Positions 54,037-62,431 of a stretch of 62,481 nucleotides of DNA are shown here, piece by piece. The position numbers were made by a program, and so were the translations under genes. The stretch covers positions 1-62,481 of the forward strand of contig CAKRRD010000009.1 of NCBI GenBank assembly GCA_934394815.1, in the 5' to 3' direction. Positions within the stretch are counted from its first letter, which is position 1. Every line of letters begins with the position of its first letter. A model generated the notes under the pieces. That model was not told the origin of the DNA. It saw nothing but the letters and a program-made list of their open reading frames with translations, and did no database searches. Source of the stretch: an uncultured Acetatifactor sp. (GTDB lineage: Bacteria; Bacillota; Clostridia; Lachnospirales; Lachnospiraceae).

Positions 54037-54075
54037 AAAAGGCGGACTTTGACACTGTCAGGGTTCGCCTTTTAT
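54037..54075 (+). terminator. Terminator after prfA
   Basis: AAAAGGCG (54037-54044) pairs with CGCCTTTT (54066-54073). Confidence 0.8.
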
Positions 54076-54130
54076 GATACAATAGAGAACAGAATAATGA
54101 TTTTATTTGTGTAGGAAGGAGGAATGGCAG

Positions 54131-55231
54131 ATGAATGAAGTTACAAAAATTGAAAATAATGATTTTATGGACAAATATCAGAAAACGGAAAATATAGTTG
54201 AGGATGTTCGGAATATTATTGAAGTTTCCCAAAAGGAAGCTTATCGTGCGGTCAATACAATATTGTCACAGAGAAACTGGCTGATTGGATATAGAATTGC
54301 AGAAGAAGAACTTGCCGGAGAAGGACGTGCGGAATATGGTGCGAATATTATAAAAGAACTATCCAGGGAACTTACGCAAAAGTATGGGAAAGGCTATACA
54401 AAAACAAACTTATATAGCTTTTATCGATTTTATAAATGTTTTCCTGAGATTTTCCACACACTGTGTGGAAAATCTGGAATATGTTTATCTTGGTCGCATT
54501 ACCGAACTTTATTGCAGGTACATGATGAGGCCGCACGCAAATGGTATGAGAAGGAAGCATACGAGCAGACCTGGAGCGTGCGTATCTTACAGAGAAATAT
54601 AGATACACAGTATTACTATCGATTGCTGCAATCCGGCGAAAAAGAATCTGTGATGCGGGAAATGCGGGAAAAAACCTATGACTATCAACAGGACAAGTTT
54701 GAGTTTATTAAAAATCCGGTAGTTGTGGAATTCTTGGGCCTGACACCGGATGCATCCTTCAATGAGACAGATCTGGAAACAAGTATTATTTCCAATCTAC
54801 AGAAATTTTTGATGGAATTGGGAAAGGGGTATGCCTTTGTAGCAAGACAGCAACATATTCACACCGAAAAACAGGATTATTTTATAGATCTGGTCTTTTA
54901 CAATTATATTTTAAAATGTTTTGTACTGATAGATTTAAAGACAAGCAGGATTACCCATCAGGATGTAGGACAGATGGATATGTATATCCGCATGTATGAT
55001 GAACTTAAAAAATCTGCGGATGATAATCCGACATTGGGAATTGTATTGTGCTCCCAGACAGATGAAGATATTGCAAGATACTCCATATTACATGGAAATG
55101 AACAATTATTTGCAAGCAAATACAAATTATATCTTCCTACCGAAGAGGAACTGAGAGAGGAAATAGAAACACAAAAGGCTATGTTTTATTTACAGCAGAA
55201 AGAAGCCGAAGAAGGAGAGGCAAACAAATGA
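54131..55231 (+). CDS. DUF1016 / YhcG-type PD-(D/E)XK nuclease
   Basis: A 366-residue protein. The N-terminal DUF1016 domain contains NWLIGYRIAEEE and KTNLYSFYRFYKCF. The C-terminal PD-(D/E)XK fold has DYFIDLVFYN followed by VLIDLKT (D..DxK, near residues 248-270). YhcG-like proteins are common in mobile islands and often accompany restriction systems; their action is not settled. It is A+T-rich. Its stop overlaps the next start (ATGA). A good AGGAGG precedes the start region. Confidence 0.85.
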   Translation: MNEVTKIENNDFMDKYQKTENIVEDVRNIIEVSQKEAYRAVNTILSQRNWLIGYRIAEEELAGEGRAEYGANIIKELSRELTQKYGKGYTKTNLYSFYRFYKCFPEIFHTLCGKSGICLSWSHYRTLLQVHDEAARKWYEKEAYEQTWSVRILQRNIDTQYYYRLLQSGEKESVMREMREKTYDYQQDKFEFIKNPVVVEFLGLTPDASFNETDLETSIISNLQKFLMELGKGYAFVARQQHIHTEKQDYFIDLVFYNYILKCFVLIDLKTSRITHQDVGQMDMYIRMYDELKKSADDNPTLGIVLCSQTDEDIARYSILHGNEQLFASKYKLYLPTEEELREEIETQKAMFYLQQKEAEEGEANK

Positions 55232-55476
55232 CTGTAGCAGAAGCAATCCGTGCGTATGTAAATGAGATCGAAGGATTGGAACTCTATGAGCAGGAGCCGG
55301 AAAAGGGATTGGGGATCCTGGTAAAAGTAGACAATTCCTATATGGAAACGATCATGGAACTGACCAGATATTTCGATAACCACGATGTGGATAATGTGAA
55401 CATGGAACTGGAAGGCATGTACGTGGAATGCCAGGGGGATGATACTATTGTGTATTTCCCAGAGCTGGAAGTGTAG
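55228..55476 (+). CDS. Small acidic protein coupled to the DUF1016 nuclease
   Basis: An 82-residue acidic protein (MTVAEAIRAYVNEIEG, ending DDTIVYFPELEV) that I do not recognise. Its ATG overlaps the nuclease stop by four bases, a sign of translational coupling. A small acidic partner could be an inhibitor or immunity protein for the nuclease, but this is a guess from position and charge only. Followed by a strong terminator. Confidence 0.7.
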   Translation: MTVAEAIRAYVNEIEGLELYEQEPEKGLGILVKVDNSYMETIMELTRYFDNHDVDNVNMELEGMYVECQGDDTIVYFPELEV

Positions 55477-55526
55477 GGAACACAGAGGCGGGATTCGGAG
55501 AAAATTGTATAAAATAATGATTGTGA

Positions 55527-55567
55527 AGAACCGGGTAATGGCATTATGTCATTACCCGGTTCTGTTA
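55527..55567 (+). terminator. Terminator after the DUF1016 pair
   Basis: 14-bp perfect stem AGAACCGGGTAATG (55527-55540) / CATTACCCGGTTCT (55550-55563). Confidence 0.85.
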
Positions 55568-55575
55568 TGATAGAT

Positions 55576-55707
55576 TCATTTTTTGCAAAGCCCCTGCAGA
55601 TAGGCAAGAAGCAGCTTTTTGTCCTGACTGGAGAGTTCTTCGTAAGTGTTAAGTAAATCCTGCTGCTCTTCAGAAAGATGAAATAAGAAATTTGTTGTAA
55701 AAAGCCG
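55576..55707 (-). pseudogene. C-terminal remnant of an unidentified gene
   Basis: On the minus strand, 43 codons with no start codon read into a stop at 55576. The sequence (HLSEEQQDLLNTYEELSSQ and so on, ending AYLQGLCKK) looks like a real helical C-terminus. A stop codon lies just upstream (55708-55710). The final bases TTGCAAAAAATGA recur in opposite orientation at 55971-55983, so the locus has been rearranged. Confidence 0.4.
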
Positions 55708-55731
55708 TTATAGGGAGAGGAGGCGATAGAT

Positions 55732-55965
55732 ATGCCGGGTAAACTTTGCCCTAAGTGCAAGGCATATACATTTTACAAAACAACGGGGGAAAACCGGAAA
55801 TGTACGAAATGCGGTTATGAAATGGTTGTCCCTATAAAAAGTAAAGGAAGAGGTGATAAATGTCCTAATTGCGGACATCTGACAGTTCATAACCAAAATG
55901 GTAAACTGAGTTGTACAAATTGTGGAGCTGTATTTAAAGGAGCATTCCTGTTAAGTAACAAATAA
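55732..55965 (+). CDS. Double zinc-ribbon protein
   Basis: A 77-residue protein with two CxxC...CxxC ribbons: CPKCKAYTFYK with CTKCGYEM, and CPNCGHLTVHN with CTNCGAVFKG. AGGAGG lies 8 nt before the start. Such ribbons bind zinc and often contact nucleic acid or protein partners. It lies immediately left of the IS110 element, so it may be a passenger or simply the insertion neighbour. Confidence 0.75.
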   Translation: MPGKLCPKCKAYTFYKTTGENRKCTKCGYEMVVPIKSKGRGDKCPNCGHLTVHNQNGKLSCTNCGAVFKGAFLLSNK

Positions 55966-56053
55966 CCGGTTTGCAAAAAATGAGTGCCACCTATAGAATA
56001 ATGATTGTTAACTGGCCGGTTGACAAATCATCGTTCAAAGGAGACACCCACAA

Positions 56054-57331
56054 ATGAATTATAAGCAGAATGAAAAAATCAATCAAGTAAAAGAATCAAC
56101 TTTGGTAGTTGGAATTGATATCGGAAGCACGACACAGTACGCCAGGGCATTTGACTGGAGAGGCATTGAGCTCGGAAAAGTCTTTACATTCAGCAACAGC
56201 AGAGAAGGGTTTGAATCTTTCAAAGCATGGATGCGGCATTTGCAGGACAAGTACAGAAAGTCAGATGTAATCGTAGGTATCGAGCCGACAGGTCATTACT
56301 GGTTTGACCTTGGCGCTTATCTTGAGGATGAGGGCATCCTCCTGGTTATGGTTAACCCTTATGCGGTAAAGCAGACCAAGGAACTGGATGACAACAGCCA
56401 AAGCAAGAATGACAGGAAGGATCCGAAGGTAATCGCAAAGCTGGTTACCGAAGGCCGGTATTCTGCACCGTATACACCGGATGGTGTGTATGCTGATTTA
56501 AGAATTATGGTGGCCAATCGTAAGAGACTCATCAGGGAGATGACCCAGATCAAAAACAGATTTGCCAGATGGTTCGCCATATATTTCCCCGAGTACACAG
56601 ATGTGTTTGGGGACTATGAAGCACAGAGCAGTATGCTGCTTCTAAAGAAAGTTTGTACTCCGGAAGCAATCGTGGAACTGGGAGCCGAGAAAATCAATCA
56701 AATCTGGCGTGATGCAAAGCTTAGGGCTGTAGGAATGAAAAGGGCAACGACCCTGTGTGAGACAGCAAAACGCAGCATCGGCTTAAAGAAAGGCTCTTCG
56801 GCTGCCCGGTATGAAATGAAACTGTTGCTCGAGGATTACGAATACAAAAAGGCACAGCTTGACGCCGTTATGGAGGAGATAGAAAAGCTGTGCAGGAAGA
56901 TACCCGAAAGCGAGCAGATGCTTGCCATCAAAGGTATAGGAGTGATCACGGTAGCCGGATTTCTGGCAGAAGTGGGTGATGTGAGGCGTTTCGAATCACC
57001 CAGACAGATACAAAAGCTGGCAGGACTCTCATTACGGGAGAACAGCTCTGGAAAGCACAAAGGACAGACGACCATAAGTAAAAGAGGGCGGAGTAAGCTG
57101 CGGGCAGTACTGTTCAATGCAGCGATACCGCTGATAGCTACGAATCCAGAGTTTAAGTCATTGCATGAGTATTACACGACAAGAGCGAACAATCCGCTCA
57201 AGAAGAAACAATCCGTGATTGCGATCAGCTGCAAGCTGATACGGGTCTTTTATGCCATCCTTGCAAATGGAGTGACCTATGATGCGCAGAAGATGCTTTC
57301 TGACATTCACAGGCAGCCACAGGCAGCATAA
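56054..57331 (+). CDS. IS110-family transposase (RuvC-like DEDD recombinase)
   Basis: A 425-residue recombinase. The N-terminal RuvC-like domain has the acidic tetrad Asp22 (GIDIGSTTQ), Glu77 (GIEPTGHYW) and Asp120 and Asp123 (KNDRKDPKVIA). The C-terminal Transposase_20 domain has AIKGIGVITVAGFL and LAGLSLRENSSGKHKG with the catalytic serine near residue 331. Length and motifs are intact, so it may be active. IS110 enzymes use a structured bridge RNA from the element's non-coding end to pair donor and target. AAAGGAGA precedes the start. Confidence 0.95.
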   Translation: MNYKQNEKINQVKESTLVVGIDIGSTTQYARAFDWRGIELGKVFTFSNSREGFESFKAWMRHLQDKYRKSDVIVGIEPTGHYWFDLGAYLEDEGILLVMVNPYAVKQTKELDDNSQSKNDRKDPKVIAKLVTEGRYSAPYTPDGVYADLRIMVANRKRLIREMTQIKNRFARWFAIYFPEYTDVFGDYEAQSSMLLLKKVCTPEAIVELGAEKINQIWRDAKLRAVGMKRATTLCETAKRSIGLKKGSSAARYEMKLLLEDYEYKKAQLDAVMEEIEKLCRKIPESEQMLAIKGIGVITVAGFLAEVGDVRRFESPRQIQKLAGLSLRENSSGKHKGQTTISKRGRSKLRAVLFNAAIPLIATNPEFKSLHEYYTTRANNPLKKKQSVIAISCKLIRVFYAILANGVTYDAQKMLSDIHRQPQAA

Positions 57332-57640
57332 GAAGATCGTCTGTGAGATTCAGGAGACGTCCGCTGTAAGGTGCTGAAAGGAACAGAAGAATTTCATAAA
57401 CATAGAGAGCCAAGTCAGATTTCTTACCATCAGAGCAGAGACTCAGCAAAGGAGCATCATGACGCCCCTTTATGGATAAGCAGAACGAAGGAATTAAGGA
57501 CCCAGAAGTAAAGGAGATCCTGTATGACATGGGAGGTTAGGCTGCCGTAAGGAGTAGGGGAAAGAAAGGCCGATCATAACAGAATAAGACGACGTCTTGT
57601 TTTGTGTACCCTAAACATCCGAATATCCATGATTCATGGC
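57332..57640 (+). ncRNA. Right non-coding end of IS110, candidate bridge RNA
   Basis: About 310 bp without a gene. CGTCT (57338-57342) pairs with AGACG (57355-57359). AAAGG at about 57458 can pair with CCTTT about 15 nt later. Dyads AAGACG-A-CGTCTT (57586-57598) and CCATGA-T-TCATGG (57627-57639) mark the far end. Long intact non-coding ends of IS110 elements are known to encode bridge RNA. The donor and target loops cannot be assigned without other copies. Positions 57641-57744 hold only the leader of the next gene, with no clear promoter. Confidence 0.45.
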
Positions 57641-57744
57641 CAAGGGGAATGACATAGACTTAGAAAATATCTCTATGAAGAAATGAAAATGTGAGAAAAA
57701 GCGAGTTAACAAGAGAAAAACAAAGATTATTATGGGAGGTATAT

Positions 57745-60465
57745 ATGATACAGATAGATATTTGTGTCGGTGAGGATAAAAGTACGACTGAAAAAGGAAG
57801 AGTGCTTGAACACTTAGTGGCAAAATTATTGGAAATACAACAATATGATGTTGTTGAAACGATTAGAGTTACTGGAATGGAAATAGATGTGTTGGCTAAA
57901 CATAGGATTAACAATTCATCACTACTTGTGGAATGCAAAGCATGGGAAAGCCCTTTGCCAGCAGATGTCATTAGTAAATTAATGGGTAATGTATATTTAA
58001 GAAATGTAGATCAGGGATGGTTAGTAACAACAGGTCCTTTGTCAAAGGATGCTCGTGGAATAAAGGTAGAATGGGAAAACAGGGGGGATTCCGAAAGAAA
58101 AAAATTTTCATTTTACACATGTGACAGAATAATTGAGCAATTGATAGCAGCACGAATTATAGTTCCGTTTCAAGATGTTACTACTGTAATCAAGAATGAT
58201 GTGATGGCTGAAGATATTGTATTAATGTTAACAGAAAAAGAATTTTTCTGGATAATTCCAATAATTGATGCTATATATAATACTATTAACAAAGTATATG
58301 TATTTAATGCTCGAAATGGTGAACAGTGTGTTGATAAAAGTCAAATTAACTTGTTGAAACATAAGTCAAATTATTATAGTGACGCAATTTGGACAGATGA
58401 TATGTCTCATAATATGGTTGTTGATAATAGCAAAATGGAAGTGGAAGTAAATAGTATTGTACCTGTTATTGGAGGCGATGATTGGGAGGATTACCGACCT
58501 GCTAGACCAGAGGATTTTGTGGGAAGAAAAAAGCTTATTCAAGGTATTTTCAGATACTTTGATGCGGTGTTAGATGGGAAAACTAATACTAGATTGTTTT
58601 CTATAACGGCACCCTCTGGTATGGGTAAAAGTTCACTAATATTAAAAATTGCATCGATGAGTCATTCGAGAAGGAGGCAAAAAAAATATTTTATATATGC
58701 ATTGGATTCAAGAACTGCAATATCATCAAGGTATGTAGAGCTATCAGTAAAATCTTGTTTTGAACAAGCTGATAAAGAAGGCTTTACGGATGTTGAAACC
58801 AGAAATTTGGAAGTTTCGTCTATTAGCCAAATGCTTCAATGTGATAGTGTAAATAGAACATTAGATTATTTAAATAAGCAAGGAAAAGTAATAGTATTAG
58901 TTTTTGATCAATTTGAAGAATTATTTTCAAAGAAAGAGCTGTATCCTATATTTGAAAAAGTAAAACAGTTATCAAATATTGTAGATCAGCTAAATTCTAA
59001 TATTATTGTGGGCTTTTCATGGAAAACGGATTTAACTATACCAGCTGATCACCCGGCATATTATATGTGGTCTAATTTGTCAGACAGGAGGAGGGAATTT
59101 GAATTACCACAGTTTAAAGCAGCTGAGATTAAGGGAGCTATTAGAGTATTTGGAAGTCATTTGGGTGAAGATATCAATCCTGTTTTAAGAAATTATTTGT
59201 CAAAACAATGTCAAGGATATCCTTGGTTATTAAAAAAACTATGTATTCACGTTTTTAAGTTAATAAACGAAGGTAATGACCAGGATACAGTTATTGGACA
59301 AAAGTTAAATATTGTTGATTTGTTTGAGAGAGATATTAATGAATTAACACCGGAAGAACATAAGTGTGTTTTAGAAATCGCTAAAGATTCTCCAGCTGAT
59401 TATTTTAAGATTGCTGATTTGTTTGGTAGTGAAGTAACCCAAGCACTAATAAATAAGAGAATAGTTATTAGAAGGGCATCAAGACTTACTTTATATTGGG
59501 ATATATTTAAAGATTATGTTATTGAAGGAAAAGTCCCTAATATTTTATTAGATTATATTCCACAACAACAATATGCAACATTTGCCCAAATTACAAAATG
59601 TCTTTTAGAAACAGGCAATATGACAACAGATGTATTAGCTTCAAAAGTGGATATGAAGATTTCTACAATTGATAATTATTTAGTTGATTCTGTAATGTTT
59701 GGACTTGTAAAAAAGGTAAATGGAAAAGTATCATTAACAACTACAAGTGAGAGAGAAATTATTTTGTCATTGCGTATGTTTTTTTATAAACATCTCGTAT
59801 ATATAGAATTGAAAAATAACTACTTGCAAGATTTTAATTATTCTGACTATTTTAAGCGTTTTGAAAGCGTATATGAGGACAGTGTATTGGCAGAAAAGAC
59901 TCAAAAAATATATGCTGCTAAATTGTTGAATTGGTTAGTTAATTTGGGAATGGTGGAAACTCGAAGCGATTCAAGTTTTGCAATAGCGAATGCACCTAGA
60001 GAGGTAAATTTATCATCTAGAAGCCAAAGTAGAAGAAGTAGAGATAGTATGAATGGCGTTAGTACTCATAATTTGTTTTGGGGAGAAACATCTCCTGAAG
60101 TGTTAGAACAAACATATATTTCGATCCAAAATAAGGAACTCACCTTTCAAGATTTAAAAAAGATGGGATATAGAAATTCGGTAAGCGTACTATGGTCCTT
60201 TGGCGGATTAGAAAAGAAAAATGGCATATATTATGTGAGTGATACATTAGAAAATGTATACAAAAATATACAAAGTACAGAAAATATACAATTGGCCATG
60301 AAAATAGTAAGTGAAAATCCTAAAATAACAGAAAAGGAAATGGGTGAAATATTGGAAAAGAAATATAATAAACGTTGGAAAGAAAGTTCAAGGGTAAGAT
60401 ATGGGAGTGCAGTTCGACGATGGGCGAGATATTTTTTAAATGTAGATAGTAAACAAAAAGAGTAA
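57745..60465 (+). CDS. Mrr-like nuclease fused to a STAND-type NTPase (putative defence protein)
   Basis: A 906-residue A+T-rich protein. Residues 15-90 form a PD-(D/E)XK nuclease of the Mrr type: Glu22 in GRVLEHLVAKLL, Asp48 in GMEIDVLAK, and Glu63-x-Lys65 in LLVECKAW. From about 255 there is an NTPase: DFVGRKKLIQGIF, Walker A APSGMGKSS (289-297), Walker B VIVLVFDQFEELF (382-394) whose DQFEE is typical of STAND ATPases, then QCQGYPWLLKKLC. The C-terminal 400 residues look like winged-helix segments, without visible WD40 or TPR repeats. The start at 57745 has GGGAGG. It resembles antiviral STAND (Avs-like) nucleases but with a different sensor. No toxicity or defence is proven. Confidence 0.8.
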   Translation: MIQIDICVGEDKSTTEKGRVLEHLVAKLLEIQQYDVVETIRVTGMEIDVLAKHRINNSSLLVECKAWESPLPADVISKLMGNVYLRNVDQGWLVTTGPLSKDARGIKVEWENRGDSERKKFSFYTCDRIIEQLIAARIIVPFQDVTTVIKNDVMAEDIVLMLTEKEFFWIIPIIDAIYNTINKVYVFNARNGEQCVDKSQINLLKHKSNYYSDAIWTDDMSHNMVVDNSKMEVEVNSIVPVIGGDDWEDYRPARPEDFVGRKKLIQGIFRYFDAVLDGKTNTRLFSITAPSGMGKSSLILKIASMSHSRRRQKKYFIYALDSRTAISSRYVELSVKSCFEQADKEGFTDVETRNLEVSSISQMLQCDSVNRTLDYLNKQGKVIVLVFDQFEELFSKKELYPIFEKVKQLSNIVDQLNSNIIVGFSWKTDLTIPADHPAYYMWSNLSDRRREFELPQFKAAEIKGAIRVFGSHLGEDINPVLRNYLSKQCQGYPWLLKKLCIHVFKLINEGNDQDTVIGQKLNIVDLFERDINELTPEEHKCVLEIAKDSPADYFKIADLFGSEVTQALINKRIVIRRASRLTLYWDIFKDYVIEGKVPNILLDYIPQQQYATFAQITKCLLETGNMTTDVLASKVDMKISTIDNYLVDSVMFGLVKKVNGKVSLTTTSEREIILSLRMFFYKHLVYIELKNNYLQDFNYSDYFKRFESVYEDSVLAEKTQKIYAAKLLNWLVNLGMVETRSDSSFAIANAPREVNLSSRSQSRRSRDSMNGVSTHNLFWGETSPEVLEQTYISIQNKELTFQDLKKMGYRNSVSVLWSFGGLEKKNGIYYVSDTLENVYKNIQSTENIQLAMKIVSENPKITEKEMGEILEKKYNKRWKESSRVRYGSAVRRWARYFLNVDSKQKE

Positions 60466-60502
60466 TATAAGCGGTTACAGACACAATAGTGCTAAAAGCG
60501 TA

Positions 60503-60535
60503 TTGACAACAAAAAATTGATTAATTGAATATAGG
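60503..60535 (+). promoter_or_regulatory. Possible promoter of the JAB-domain gene
   Basis: TTGACA (60503-60508) with TGAATA 17 bp or TATAGG 21 bp downstream. The -10 element is weak. Confidence 0.35.
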
Positions 60536-60554
60536 ATGCGAAAGGAAGTTGGAA

Positions 60555-61175
60555 ATGAGCAGTGATTTGAGAGACCTTGAAATGGCAAAAAAGCGTGACC
60601 ATAAGATTATGATTACAGACGAAGCAATTAACAAAGTGCCACGTGTTCAATATAAAGAAATTCCGGAAACAGAATATGATAATCTTCGGGAATTGGCAAG
60701 ACAAGTCTTACAGATTTCCAAAGATGAAAATGATTCTAACGAAGTAGCGGTAACGTACAGTCTTGAAAGTGCTCAGTTGATAGAAAAAGGAGAACGATAT
60801 CTTGGAATTGCTTTGGGAGCAGAACATGATGTTGATCCTTTGAGTGATTCCACATCTTACCATTTGATACGTGCGTCCAGAGATTGCGTTGTTCTGGTGT
60901 TGCACAATCACCCATCACTTTCAGCCTTTTCGTTATCAGACATACAGTTTTTACTAAAGTATGAGACAGTTAAACTGATGGTTGTTGTTACAAATCTTGG
61001 CAGTGTATCATATTTGGTTAAGAATAGTAAATATGATTTTGAAAAAGCTGTAGTTTTGCTGAATGAAGCAATAGACTTAAATAATAAAGCAAAAAATATT
61101 AAAGACTTACAGGGAGCAGCAGATTATTTTTTGAAAAACTGTTATAATGTAGGTATAAACTATGAAAATCGATAG
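60555..61175 (+). CDS. JAB/MPN-domain (RadC-like) metalloprotein
   Basis: A 206-residue protein. After an N-terminal charged region (MSSDLRDLEMAKKRDHKIMI), a JAB domain carries the JAMM zinc motif HNHP (117-120) followed by S126-x-x-D129, with candidate glutamates upstream. JAB proteins are isopeptidases or, in RadC-like forms, of unknown role, and they are common in mobile islands and defence loci. ATG 60555 follows AAAGGAAG. It is 90 bp after the nuclease-STAND gene with its own possible promoter, so a functional link is unproven. A small partner gene follows. Confidence 0.8.
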   Translation: MSSDLRDLEMAKKRDHKIMITDEAINKVPRVQYKEIPETEYDNLRELARQVLQISKDENDSNEVAVTYSLESAQLIEKGERYLGIALGAEHDVDPLSDSTSYHLIRASRDCVVLVLHNHPSLSAFSLSDIQFLLKYETVKLMVVVTNLGSVSYLVKNSKYDFEKAVVLLNEAIDLNNKAKNIKDLQGAADYFLKNCYNVGINYENR

Positions 61176-61187
61176 GAGGTGTATAGT

Positions 61188-61358
61188 ATGATGGAAGAAC
61201 ATGTAGTATTAAGTGAACGACCGGAAGATCAGCTTAAAGCTGTGGAGTGGGCACGTGAACAAAAGAAGAAAATTCTTGATGATAAGAGTAGACGTATTGC
61301 GGATGCACTCATGGAGAAAATGACACCTTTGATAATGAAGAATGGTACACAGAAATAG
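61188..61358 (+). CDS. Small charged protein downstream of the JAB gene
   Basis: A 56-residue helical, highly charged protein (begins MMEEHVVLSERPEDQLKAVE, ends MKNGTQK) with AGGAGG 8 nt before ATG 61188. It is only 12 bp after the JAB gene and surely co-translated. Not recognised. Size and position suggest a partner or substrate of the JAB protein. The near-repeat GGGTACA (twice at about 61362-61379) follows directly. Confidence 0.7.
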   Translation: MMEEHVVLSERPEDQLKAVEWAREQKKKILDDKSRRIADALMEKMTPLIMKNGTQK

Positions 61359-61500
61359 CGTGGGTACAATTTGGGTACACTAGAAATGCAACTATATAAA
61401 TGGTATGCTAAATCGCATCAAAATGATACGGTTTGAAAACGCAATAACAATAAAAAAATATGAAAAATCGAATCCGAAAAAGAGTTTGAATAACGGACAG

Positions 61501-61545
61501 AAATGCCGAAAGCCTGTATTTATGCGGGTTTCCGGCATTTGTTTT
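61501..61545 (+). terminator. Intrinsic terminator downstream of the JAB operon
   Basis: AAATGCCG (61501-61508) pairs with CGGCATTT (61533-61540), extended by GAAA/TTTC and CC/GG pairs, followed by GTTTTATC. The rest of 61359-61634 shows no gene. Confidence 0.75.
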
Positions 61546-61634
61546 ATCAAGTGGATCTGGTTTGGTTCTATTTGTTGGGAGCAATGACTTTGATAAATTA
61601 ATATATTGCTTTGTTAGGTTGATTAGGAAAAAAG

Positions 61635-62270
61635 ATGACAGATAATGAAAAGAGATTTATAAAAGGTATATTTTCAGGAGACAGTAGTGGTCATGACTAT
61701 TATCATACGATACGAGTATATGAACTGGCTACTAAAATCGCAAAACAGGAAAAGGCAGATGTTAAAACAGTGCAGCTGGCAGCTTTGTTACATGATGTGG
61801 ACGATATTAAACTTTCTCCGGACACTTATTCTACCAAGAAAAATGCAATTGATTTTATGATAACTAATAAAATAGAGGATGAAAGGATAGAGGCGGTATG
61901 CAAAATTATAGATGAGGTTTCATTTGCAGGAACTGACTCCGTCGCACCTGATACCATAGAAGGAAAATGTGTGCAGGATGCGGACAGGCTGGATGCCATA
62001 GGGGCTATTGGAATTGCCAGGACATTTGCATATGGCGGCAGTAAGGGAAGAAAGATTTATGATCCGGAAATAAAACCTAAAATAGGAATGAATAGAGAAG
62101 AGTATCAGAAAAATCAAGATTCTACAAGCATTAATCATTTCTATGAAAAGTTGCTTTTGTTGAAAGACATGATGAATACGACTGAGGGAAGGAAAATGGC
62201 AGAACATAGACAGGCTGTAATGCAGGAATTTCTTAATGAGTTTATGATAGAATGGGAAGGGGAAAAGTGA
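61635..62270 (+). CDS. HD-domain hydrolase (YedJ-like)
   Basis: A 211-residue HD superfamily protein. The metal ligands are His in GHDYYHTIRVYE, His-Asp in LAALLHDVDDIK and Asp in VQDADRLDAIGAIG. YedJ-like members are metal-dependent phosphohydrolases of unknown substrate. The start has no strong ribosome site (GGAAAAAAG). Its stop overlaps the next start (TGATG), coupling it to a NUDIX gene. A nucleotide-cleansing role is plausible from that pairing. Confidence 0.88.
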   Translation: MTDNEKRFIKGIFSGDSSGHDYYHTIRVYELATKIAKQEKADVKTVQLAALLHDVDDIKLSPDTYSTKKNAIDFMITNKIEDERIEAVCKIIDEVSFAGTDSVAPDTIEGKCVQDADRLDAIGAIGIARTFAYGGSKGRKIYDPEIKPKIGMNREEYQKNQDSTSINHFYEKLLLLKDMMNTTEGRKMAEHRQAVMQEFLNEFMIEWEGEK

Positions 62271-62431
62271 TGGAAGTAAAATTTTATGATACAGTGGATG
62301 ATTCGCTGTTAAAATTTGTAGTAATTATCTCACAGAGTAATGGCAAATGGGTATTGTGCAAACATAAGGAAAGAGATACCTATGAAGTGCCGGGAGGGCA
62401 TAGATGTTTTTTGCAAGTACAAATTACCTGA
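62270..62431 (+). pseudogene. Truncated NUDIX hydrolase
   Basis: A 53-codon frame whose first 44 residues match the start of a NUDIX domain (KFVVIISQSNGKWVLCKHKE, then YEVPGGH). The NUDIX box (GX5EX7REUXEEXGU) should follow but the reading changes at about 62403 and ends at a stop at 62429. The catalytic glutamates are therefore missing. The cause looks like a deletion or insertion junction at this point; the sequence after it is not recognisable. Start is coupled to the HD gene. Confidence 0.7.

Larger units (their letters stand above)
55992..57640 (+). mobile_element. IS110-family insertion sequence (boundaries approximate)
   Basis: One transposase gene (56054-57331) with a short left non-coding end and a long right one. 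IS110 elements leave no standard terminal inverted repeats or clear target duplications, so the edges cannot be fixed from one copy. Left of the gene, a hairpin can form at 56003-56031 (GTTAAC-like arm with GTTGAC). Right of it, hairpins and dyads continue to about 57640. The arrangement resembles the IS1111-like subgroup, where the guiding bridge RNA is read from the right end. Confidence 0.7.

Noticed and set aside
61359..61400. Integrase attachment site (GGGTACA repeated near the end of the JAB operon)
   Set aside because: No integrase gene, tRNA or matching second copy is in the window.
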